Source: Hymenobacter ruricola
Lineage (GTDB): Bacteria > Bacteroidota > Bacteroidia > Cytophagales > Hymenobacteraceae
Length of the DNA: 64,000 bases
NCBI RefSeq assembly: GCF_015694525.1
Contig: NZ_JADQDM010000018.1
Coordinates: forward strand, 42,112 to 106,111
Direction of reading: 5' to 3'
Below, piece after piece: positions 34,432-41,771 of the stretch; the stretch's first letter is position 1, and every line of letters starts with the position of its first letter. The position numbers and the translations under genes were made by a program. Under the pieces are notes generated by a model. The model was not told the origin of the DNA. It was given only the letters and a program-made list of their open reading frames with translations, and ran no database searches.

Positions 34432-36225
34432 ATGGAAATACTGTATAAGCTTATAAATGTTGGTGAAGCAATCCATGATAGTAGTATCGGGGCGTATCGC
34501 ATAGTATGCTATTTTCAACCTTGGCTAATATTAAGCAACACCCCGGCTAGCGAAGAAATTGTAAGTCATGCCATTAATAGCACACTCGCTGGCAACCTCA
34601 TCTGCGGTACAATATGGACTAGAAGCAAGCCATTTAATGAGATAGAATGCCTTTTAACAAATGAATATGAAGCAATTACTATCGAGCAAGGTATTATACA
34701 CGCCCGCCGTTTGAAAGACTTATTCAATCTGAATAAATTATCACATTCGAAATTTTGGGCTAACCAGGAAAACACATGGGTAGTGCAATTAAAACACAAC
34801 AATAAAATATTCATAATAACTTATTTTGAATTGTTGCGCGCATGTTTCTATGCAACAAGTCGCCGAGCCACGGATTTTTTCTTTTCTCAAAATTCGATTA
34901 GCTCGCTCTGCATTCCTCTTGAGTTTCCAAATGCAAGCAACCTGTTCACTGCGAGATACTGTATAGCCACTGAGAAATGTACAGCATCAGAAGCTCGTCT
35001 AATAGGCAACCTCCTATTCGACCCAAAGCTTCTTTATGCATTCAACTTATCACAAGCATACTGGCGCAACAGTATTTCTCAAATAAATGCTGGCACACAA
35101 GATAAGAGGAGCACTATACCTGTGGGTGATTTTAGCAGCTTTTCATTCATTTCAACAGGGCAAAGCATTTTATATGAATCCAACGAATACTTCTGGGTGA
35201 ACAACTTAGAGGTCACTAACTACAAATATGAGTTCAATGCACTCCTTTTTTATCCGATTTATACTAGCTCAAAAAAAGACTCATCACGCAATTTAAAACA
35301 AGCAGTAGATGAAGACGCTTATCAACCAAAGTGTCCCGATATACTTCAGCTAACTCACCAGCAATCTTTTAAGTCTGAAATGAAATGCTGCTTAGCGAAG
35401 GCCATGAAGGATTCGGACAGCAAATGGCTTTATGCCATTCGTAAATCCGGTACGCTTCCTTTGGTTATACGCAGGTTTCCCTGGGCATCCCTATTGCCGC
35501 GCTCTTCCGATTTAGACACAAGTGAAAGATTATTGAAAGAATCAGTTCAGCGCTCTAATTTATTTTTCGCGACTAAAGCTTTTCACACTCACAGATTTCA
35601 TAGACTAATAACCGCATTTAAATCAAACAAATTTACAATCAAACCAATATCAATAAACAATTCAGATAATGTTTTTGGACGAAATGTATCCGTTCTTCCA
35701 ATCAATAGACATTCTCCTTTACCGATAACACTGTATGAAAAACAGATAAGTTGTTTCTCTTGCATAGAAATGCATTTAGACAATACGCCCTTTTACATCG
35801 CTCAGCCTTTTCCTGAATCAAACCCAGAATTAGCAATACTTTTTATCAAGCAAAACCTTATTCAACCAAAGCCCTCAGAGTGGAATGAGCTATTGAGTTG
35901 TATTGTACCTGTTCGTAACAGGTTTGGTTTAACGTCTTTTTATAAAAGCATTCACTATACAAAATTTAAGCAGGCATCAAACAACACCGCTTTTCTTGCT
36001 ATTCCCATTCCATGCGAAACGGTTACAGTGCCGTTTTGCATTGATTTGGTTAACCATGTCATAGATAGATTTAGAAAGAGATTGCAGTTTGTTCTAGCTA
36101 CACTTTTGAAATACCCTGACGGGGCATCAATACGACATCAAAATAAGATAAGATTTTTAAGCCGTAACATATGCACTACTCCTGACGCATCGTGGTTGGT
36201 CCGCATTTATTATTTATGGAATTAG
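34432..36225 (+). CDS. AT-rich protein of unknown function next to the transposon end (597 aa; TnsE-like layout possible)
   Basis: A long protein encoded by strikingly AT-rich DNA, foreign to this genome. I recognise no domain with confidence. The N-terminal 250 residues look beta/alpha mixed, with FELLRACFYATSRRATDFFF in the middle; a VIRRFPWASLL segment is at about residue 345, and the C-terminal part is basic and helical. The order (N-terminal ELxR-type helix, middle WxxF strands, basic C-terminus) and its place just inside a repeat-bearing transposon end recall the target-selection protein TnsE, but this is a weak resemblance. It converges with the XRE regulator, sharing 4 bp. Confidence 0.6.
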   Translation: MEILYKLINVGEAIHDSSIGAYRIVCYFQPWLILSNTPASEEIVSHAINSTLAGNLICGTIWTRSKPFNEIECLLTNEYEAITIEQGIIHARRLKDLFNLNKLSHSKFWANQENTWVVQLKHNNKIFIITYFELLRACFYATSRRATDFFFSQNSISSLCIPLEFPNASNLFTARYCIATEKCTASEARLIGNLLFDPKLLYAFNLSQAYWRNSISQINAGTQDKRSTIPVGDFSSFSFISTGQSILYESNEYFWVNNLEVTNYKYEFNALLFYPIYTSSKKDSSRNLKQAVDEDAYQPKCPDILQLTHQQSFKSEMKCCLAKAMKDSDSKWLYAIRKSGTLPLVIRRFPWASLLPRSSDLDTSERLLKESVQRSNLFFATKAFHTHRFHRLITAFKSNKFTIKPISINNSDNVFGRNVSVLPINRHSPLPITLYEKQISCFSCIEMHLDNTPFYIAQPFPESNPELAILFIKQNLIQPKPSEWNELLSCIVPVRNRFGLTSFYKSIHYTKFKQASNNTAFLAIPIPCETVTVPFCIDLVNHVIDRFRKRLQFVLATLLKYPDGASIRHQNKIRFLSRNICTTPDASWLVRIYYLWN

Positions 36226-36479
36226 CTATTCAAGCCAATTGAGCTATCGGTCGCAAGGTCCGCTTCTACGCGTCGAAGTAAGTCGGATGCCTCTATCCGC
36301 AAGGCTGAAGCCAAGCGAAAGATAGTAGTGAGGGAGGGCTGCTTACTTCCCGTCTCTAGTTGAGAGATAAAGGTGCGGTCTAGCTTCGCTTCATCAGCAA
36401 GTGCTTCTTGGGAAAGGCCCAACTCCTTACGCATCTGCTTGATGACCAGCCCAAAAACCTTAATCGGCTCACCGCTCAT
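36222..36479 (-). CDS. XRE-family transcriptional regulator
   Basis: An 85-aa Cro/C1-type helix-turn-helix protein. The HTH spans about residues 10-65 (MRKELGLSQEALADEAKLD, then RTFISQLETGSKQPSL). Such single-domain regulators control restriction systems, transposons and prophage modules. It overlaps the end of the convergent 597-aa gene by 4 bp and is divergent from the next gene, so it may repress the intergenic promoter region at 36480-36566. Confidence 0.88.
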   Translation of the reverse strand: MSGEPIKVFGLVIKQMRKELGLSQEALADEAKLDRTFISQLETGSKQPSLTTIFRLASALRIEASDLLRRVEADLATDSSIGLNS

Positions 36480-36566
36480 ATAAGCGGCAAGCTACAGGCT
36501 TGTTATACCCCCTTGTTGTTGTCAGTAGTCTACAAAAAAGGCGTAAATTGCGCGTTCAACACATGA

Positions 36567-36950
36567 ATGAAAGAAGTGACATCCACCGTTTTTCCAGCAG
36601 CCGTGCAGCCTAATGCGCATCCCGTTGCTCATTTTATCACCCAGATAAAGGGCGTTAATGAGGACCAGGAACCTCTTGAGGTAGAAATTATTATTCGCCG
36701 AAAATCTGTTCCCGCACCTACAATCGATAAAGAGGAAATGCTCTTGCCAAAGTCCGGCCGGAAAAGCAGCCCCTATATCCACTCATTCACCACCAACTTC
36801 AGTGAAGCCAATAAGAGGGGGCTAGACAATCTGTCTTACTGGAGCACTGGACGCCGGAGGTCAAAGACATTTCTCATCAATCAAGCGTTGGAACAGTACT
36901 TGGTCAAGTTCAAGGAATCCCAACACGACATCCCTCACGAGGATGCTTGA
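36567..36950 (+). CDS. small protein with RHH-like C-terminus
   Basis: A 127-aa protein, hydrophilic in the first half. The C-terminal RRRSKTFLINQALEQYLVKF resembles the helices of ribbon-helix-helix DNA-binding or antitoxin proteins. It lies in the island between the XRE regulator and a convergent HEPN-like gene. No toxin overlaps it. A regulatory or antitoxin role is possible. Confidence 0.55.
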   Translation: MKEVTSTVFPAAVQPNAHPVAHFITQIKGVNEDQEPLEVEIIIRRKSVPAPTIDKEEMLLPKSGRKSSPYIHSFTTNFSEANKRGLDNLSYWSTGRRRSKTFLINQALEQYLVKFKESQHDIPHEDA

Positions 36951-37022
36951 GCACTCTTTAAATCTCGAAGAATTCGTAAGCCGATATGTGGAAATTTTTC
37001 AGGCTGTATTGTAGTACATCGG

Positions 37023-37994
37023 CTAATCTATTTTCAGCTGCTCATTTCGGAATAAGTGCTGGTGCAGCAAGAGTTGCTGATACCGCATGACATCCTGTTC
37101 TAGAACAGATTGATTAACATGAAACCGCGGGTCTTTGGCGGGCTTGATTTCGTACGTGTAAACCGTAAGCAAAGCATCAAGCAGAATAAATAGCCTAACG
37201 CAGTTCGACTGGGTGGCAAACGTTTGGTCAGTAAGTAGGTGTGCGGCTAAATGCCGGCTAAAGTTGGCGTAAGCCGAACCCGTAGCCGAATTCAGGTACA
37301 GATGGTTCGTTAAAATAGCCTGGCTAGCTCGCACGTACACGTCGTGGAATAATACGTTGCTGGGGTTGGGCTGTCGCAGATATGAGTTCCCCACGAACTT
37401 ACGCACTACCTCAAAATCAGGCTTGGCTTTCGGACCCGTGCCATCAAAACCACTCCAGCGCAGAATAAGACCTTCCACGATGGGCACCAGGCTTAGGAAG
37501 GAACTGATATAATTCTCTTGGTAATACGACAAGATAGCCGCCTCGACCAAGGGCACGAAAGACTGAAACGCAGGGAAATTCTCAAACCCCTGTTTCAGGA
37601 TAGCGAACATCTTCGGCAACGTAAAAATGCCGCCTAGATAAGCCAGGATAGTACTTTCGGAAGTAGGCAGTTTCGATGCCAATTGCTCGATTCTGCGGAA
37701 CTCAGCCACAGTTATAGTAGGTGGAGCGAGTAGCGCGTAATCCGCCAGTTGCTGATTCAGTGCCAGCAAATCCGTTATCTCCGAATTGGAAGTGGTCGAA
37801 ACGTGCGGGCGCTGGGCATACCAGTCACGCTCTTGCCGGCCCGCAGCTTTGGCTTTTTCATACACCAGCGCGCTTACCTTACTCCACATGGTGCTGTCCA
37901 TACCAAGTGTTGTTTTCACATCCGTAACCGGTGCATTAACCTGTAGAAGAGCAAATGCCTGAACGGCAAGGTCGGCGGCCGTAATTTTAACCAT
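37023..37994 (-). CDS. HEPN-like helical protein, candidate effector
   Basis: A 323-aa mostly helical protein. The second half contains NYISSFLSLVPIVEGLILRW followed, about 70 residues later, by SRHLAAHLL, which fits the RX4-6H motif of HEPN ribonucleases (R-x4-H). The segment LFILLDALLTVYTYE then completes the helical bundle. HEPN domains are metal-independent RNases common in defence and toxin modules. The N-terminal 60 residues form a separate small helical unit. It is divergently placed about 620 bp from the GTPase operon and could be part of the same system, but that is inference. Confidence 0.6.
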   Translation of the reverse strand: MVKITAADLAVQAFALLQVNAPVTDVKTTLGMDSTMWSKVSALVYEKAKAAGRQERDWYAQRPHVSTTSNSEITDLLALNQQLADYALLAPPTITVAEFRRIEQLASKLPTSESTILAYLGGIFTLPKMFAILKQGFENFPAFQSFVPLVEAAILSYYQENYISSFLSLVPIVEGLILRWSGFDGTGPKAKPDFEVVRKFVGNSYLRQPNPSNVLFHDVYVRASQAILTNHLYLNSATGSAYANFSRHLAAHLLTDQTFATQSNCVRLFILLDALLTVYTYEIKPAKDPRFHVNQSVLEQDVMRYQQLLLHQHLFRNEQLKID

Positions 37995-38072
37995 AATTGG
38001 TGTTCAATTGCTTAATGACAGTAAGATAATACGACCTCGGATAAAATGCGTAAGAGGTTATCAGTAACCCGC

Positions 38073-38460
38073 TCAGTTCTGGCTACTACTCGTTTCCAAC
38101 TGCTGGCGGTAGGCCGAGGGAGAGCACCGCGCGTACCGGCGAAACTGGCCCGAGAAGTGTGCCATTCTGCTGTAGCCAAGTTGTCGGGGGATGCGGCTCA
38201 CGTCGAGCCGGAAGGCGCGCAGCAACTCCTGCGTGTAAGTCAGTCGATGTTCGGTGAAATAGCTGGTCAGGCTTTTATGGCCGGGTGGGCGAAGGCAACG
38301 TAGAGTTGTCGAATGACGGCCTCAGTTTTGCGAACCAGCGTGGGCACGAAGTCGCAGTTGCGCACAGTTTCGTGTCGCTCAAGTTACGGGAGCAGCGGCA
38401 TCACGGCAAACGGGTGGTCGGCCCCAAACCTGCTGACGCTACTGCCATTCGTTCGTAGTG
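38073..38460 (-). pseudogene. AraC-family regulator relic
   Basis: Read on the minus strand, 38073-38290 encodes the C-terminal AraC helix-turn-helix (SYFTEHRLTYTQELLRAFRL, RIPRQLGYSRMAHFSGQFRR). The upstream part (38290-38460) matches an AraC N-terminal region only in another frame and with internal stops. It is therefore a broken gene. It occupies most of the gap between the HEPN-like gene and the GTPase operon. Confidence 0.75.
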
Positions 38461-38555
38461 AATGGAAAACTAAACGGGGTATTGAAACGTGGATGTCTCT
38501 TTACTCAGATTATAATCTACCCCAAGCCCATGTGCTAAATATTGTAGCCATAGCC

Positions 38556-38589
38556 TTTTGGTTTGGCTGTTCTTTTCTTATTAATTTAG
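38556..38589 (+). promoter_or_regulatory. candidate promoter of the GTPase operon
   Basis: TTTTG at 38556-38560 and TAATTTAG at 38582-38589 are separated by 21 bp, close to the Bacteroidota primary-sigma pattern (TTTG, about 19-21 bp, TAnnTTTG). The element lies in a short AT-rich stretch 25 bp ahead of the ATG at 38614. Confidence 0.45.
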
Positions 38590-38613
38590 CAAAATCTTTT
38601 AAAGATATTGCAT

Positions 38614-39921
38614 ATGGCTCAGTCAGTTTTACAGGATTTTCTGAATCAAAACCTCATCAGCATTGACCAAAATGAGGAATTCACCTTTTTAAGCAAGACA
38701 GCGGCTGACGTTGAGAAGCGGATTGGTGGTAAGAAAAGCCGCATTATTCAGGCTACGCTGGTCGCGTTTGACCCCCAGACTATTCCAGAGGAGCCGCTGG
38801 TGAGTGAAGTGCAGGACATGATTACCAGCAAGTGGAAAGCGTTTCCAAGCAAATGTCATGACCGACCCATTCCCTATGTGCGGGCGGTCCTGCTCGCCGC
38901 CTTGCAGAAGCTGGCTGCCCAGCCCGAGCTGGCCGGTATTATTTGGCTAACGGCCAGCAATTACTTGCCTTACGCTGACGGAGTCGAGCGAGAGACTGCG
39001 TTGTTGGGTGAGTTTCTGCTAGATGTGGGCAACACCTACCAACAAGCTGTTGAGCGCCAATGGAGCGTAGGGGGCAAGACCAATCTCCCCACACTGCCGG
39101 AGTTGAAACAGGTTGCGATTACTTCAGCCGTGACTATTAAGAAGGAATACGCGACGACAAAAATGACTCTGGCCGTAAATGGCAATGAAGAGGCCGGCAA
39201 TAACAATGTATTATCTTCATTCCAAAGCAATTACGATGGACAGAAGAACATAAAGCCATCAGCCGCTTGGGCATCTTCCTTTGGTCAATTAGCTGGTGGT
39301 TTCATTAAGGAAACGGCCGATATCATCGTTAACTCCATTAATAAATCTCTCGCCGAGGTAGCCAGCACCCAACAGCTTACGTCCTATACCGAGGCCATAA
39401 CAGATTACCTAAGGGCTTTGGGGGAACAGGCGACCCAGCAGACGGCCGCGCACAATCTGCGGAGCCATTTGCTGTGGCTTAAGGAGAGCCTGTATTCCGA
39501 AAGTCAACAAGTCAGCTACCGCCAGCTATCAGTAGCGGCGGGCAGCGTGGCATTGGCGATGGACCTAGCCGCGCTAGTGCCGGCGGTGTACCCAGTGAGT
39601 GTGGAATATTTCCTACGCGAAGTATTACGCGCGGCCAGCGCGGCGATGGATACCGAGATATCCATCACGTTTACCGAGCTACTGGCCGCTTGGCAGGTGG
39701 AATTAGGGAAAATGGCCGAACCGCTTCCGGCAGTCGTTGCTCCCGAGCCTGGTCGCCAACCTCTCCTGCACTTTGTGCGGGCGCTGGCAGCGGGCACTAC
39801 GCAGCCCGCTGATTTTGAATTTCTCACCGGCTTGCGCCTGACCGATACGCTTAACTGGCAGCAAGCCGGCGTATGGCTGTTTCGCGAGTTGCAAGCAGCT
39901 AAACTGGCTAGTGCCAAGTAA
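38614..39921 (+). CDS. GTPase-associated system helical protein (GASH-like), first gene of conflict operon
   Basis: A 435-aa, almost wholly alpha-helical protein. N-terminal SVLQDFLNQNLISIDQN is followed by a globular helical region, and there is no enzymatic motif. It fits the GTPase-associated system helical (GASH) domain in composition and, above all, in position ahead of the double-GTPase genes. It probably serves as adaptor or scaffold. Start at ATG 38614; a TTG six bases upstream is less likely. Its last 11 bp overlap the next gene. Assignment rests strongly on operon context. Confidence 0.7.
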   Translation: MAQSVLQDFLNQNLISIDQNEEFTFLSKTAADVEKRIGGKKSRIIQATLVAFDPQTIPEEPLVSEVQDMITSKWKAFPSKCHDRPIPYVRAVLLAALQKLAAQPELAGIIWLTASNYLPYADGVERETALLGEFLLDVGNTYQQAVERQWSVGGKTNLPTLPELKQVAITSAVTIKKEYATTKMTLAVNGNEEAGNNNVLSSFQSNYDGQKNIKPSAAWASSFGQLAGGFIKETADIIVNSINKSLAEVASTQQLTSYTEAITDYLRALGEQATQQTAAHNLRSHLLWLKESLYSESQQVSYRQLSVAAGSVALAMDLAALVPAVYPVSVEYFLREVLRAASAAMDTEISITFTELLAAWQVELGKMAEPLPAVVAPEPGRQPLLHFVRALAAGTTQPADFEFLTGLRLTDTLNWQQAGVWLFRELQAAKLASAK

Positions 39922-40933
39922 TGCCGTGAAACCAGCTGGACGCTGTACCAATACCGCATGCGTAGCGGTAAAAACCGGACTCTGTTTCGATAATCTCGCC
40001 TTGGATAAGTGCCCACACTGGATAGCAGTTGGGGCAGCACAGGCACGGCCATCAGCAGAACTGCGCAAGGCACCCGTCGCCGGAGCCAAGCATGACCGCG
40101 CAAGTGACGTCCAAGGAGTTGCCTGGACGGGTGAGGCTCTGCAGCTGGCTGACCTGGAGCTTGTCAGTCGGCGTTCAAATCCACTGCTGCTAGCGGCCGT
40201 GGGCGAAACGGATGCGGGCAAATCATCCTTTCTGGGAATGCTGCACACATTGCTGTTGCATGGCCATAGCCTGCGGGAACACACGTTTGCCGGCTCACTG
40301 ACGCTGCTGGGTTGGGAAAAACTAGCGCTGGCGCTGCGCTTTCCGAAAGGGCAAGCTACAGACCAACCGCCAACCCCCGCCGACCCAGATTACTACCGTC
40401 TGCTGCACTGGGCCTTGCGTCGACCTGCCGACGGTCGGTTGCTAGACGTGCTGTTTCCAGACGCGGCAGGCGAGGTATTCAGCCAGTGGGCTGTGGATGA
40501 GCAGGACAGCAACGCAGAAAACGTACGCTGGATATACCGTCACGCCGACGCCTTCTTCTTTTTCGTGGATTGCGAAGCACTGGCCGAGCGGCGCGGGGCA
40601 GCAGTAGCTCCCCTGGCCGACCTAGCCAGCCGTTTGGCGCAGGGGCTACGCGGTCGGCCAGTGCTCGTCGTTTGGTCAAAGGCCGATAAGCTCGCCGATG
40701 TACGTGAAGCGGTAAAAGAGCGCATGGCCCGGCAACTGATGCTCGTGTTTGGTGAGGTGCCCCATCTTTACATCAGCAAAGAGCTTGACGCGCAGCCCGA
40801 CCCCAAACAGCTGGCCAACCTGCAAGCGGTAGATAATCTGTTAGCCCGGATAGCCCAGCGGCGGCCTACGGTGCTGGAGCTCGCCCCAGTGGGCCAACGC
40901 TCTGACTTTTTCTTACGTTACCGCGGACAATGA
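39911..40933 (+). CDS. double-GTPase 2 (DO-GTPase2-like) with N-terminal zinc ribbon
   Basis: A 340-aa TRAFAC-type GTPase. The N-terminus has paired cysteines (RCTNTACVAV ... LCFDN ... KCPHW) suitable for zinc. The G1/P-loop is GETDAGKSS at residues 98-106, G3 is DAAGE at 184-188, and G4 is WSKADK at 255-260. GTP start 39911 (GTG) overlaps the upstream gene; a second GTG at 39926 is possible. It overlaps the next gene by ATGA. Members of this family occur in pairs with DO-GTPase1 and GAP1 in predicted conflict systems, where GTP hydrolysis is thought to control activation. Confidence 0.85.
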   Translation: MPSNAVKPAGRCTNTACVAVKTGLCFDNLALDKCPHWIAVGAAQARPSAELRKAPVAGAKHDRASDVQGVAWTGEALQLADLELVSRRSNPLLLAAVGETDAGKSSFLGMLHTLLLHGHSLREHTFAGSLTLLGWEKLALALRFPKGQATDQPPTPADPDYYRLLHWALRRPADGRLLDVLFPDAAGEVFSQWAVDEQDSNAENVRWIYRHADAFFFFVDCEALAERRGAAVAPLADLASRLAQGLRGRPVLVVWSKADKLADVREAVKERMARQLMLVFGEVPHLYISKELDAQPDPKQLANLQAVDNLLARIAQRRPTVLELAPVGQRSDFFLRYRGQ

Positions 40934-41766
40934 ATCAACCTGCTAACCGAGTGCTAATTATTGGTAAGCCAGGGACATCCAAGACCACGTTCCTAGCCCA
41001 GCTTTTCGAAGTCTTGCAACTGGGACACGGCCGCTTGCGCCTACTCGCAACTCCTGCCAACACGGTGGCCATCGAGCAGGCCCGCCGCCGCTTAGCCGAA
41101 GGTAAATCCACTCAAAGCACGCCAGCCTCCCAAAACCAGACGCTACGCCTGAGTTTGCAGCTGGCTGACCAGCCGCTGGAATTGGAATTTCCTGACTATG
41201 GTGGTGAGCAGGTAGACGCCATTATCCAAGAGCGTCAGTTGGGGCCAGAGTGGGTGCAGATGTGCCGCGAGAGCGACGACTGGCTACTATTCATCCGGCT
41301 GCACGACCATAAGGAGCCGCACGATGTACTGACCAAGGCAACCGCCGAGGTAGAGCCGGCCCCGCAACTGCCCGACCCGGAGGCGGCTGGCGACTTGACC
41401 ACCTTTCAAAAGGCAGTCGAGTTGATTGAATTACTTCAGTTGTTACTGGCAGTGCGTGAATTGGGCATTCAGCAACCTTTGCGGCAGCCTCGCTTGAAGC
41501 TGGTACTCACGTTATGGGATGAGTTGCACACAGCAGACCGGCCCGAGCAGGTGTTGGCAGCCCGCCTGCCGTTATTACTGGAGTTCGCCCGCAGCAACTG
41601 GACACCAGAAGCTCTACAGGTATGGGGACTCTCAGCACAGGGATTCCGGTTGGACACCACTGAAAATCAGGATAAATATCTCGATGGCACACCATCCGAG
41701 TATGCGTACGTAGTCCTGCCCGAAGGCGGTGAGCCAGTACATGACTTGTCGCGGTTATTCGGATAG
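40930..41766 (+). CDS. double-GTPase 1 (DO-GTPase1-like)
   Basis: A 278-aa P-loop GTPase, second of the pair. The P-loop is GKPGTSKT at residues 12-19, with Ser17 where most GTPases have the glycine of GKS/T. Switch II is DYGGE at 89-93, and the G4-like segment is LTLWDEL around 193-199, without the usual NKxD. This makes it a divergent or possibly weakly hydrolysing enzyme that may form a heterodimer with the upstream GTPase. The start overlaps the previous stop (ATGA), so translation is coupled. Confidence 0.85.
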   Translation: MNQPANRVLIIGKPGTSKTTFLAQLFEVLQLGHGRLRLLATPANTVAIEQARRRLAEGKSTQSTPASQNQTLRLSLQLADQPLELEFPDYGGEQVDAIIQERQLGPEWVQMCRESDDWLLFIRLHDHKEPHDVLTKATAEVEPAPQLPDPEAAGDLTTFQKAVELIELLQLLLAVRELGIQQPLRQPRLKLVLTLWDELHTADRPEQVLAARLPLLLEFARSNWTPEALQVWGLSAQGFRLDTTENQDKYLDGTPSEYAYVVLPEGGEPVHDLSRLFG

Positions 41767-41771
41767 GTCAG

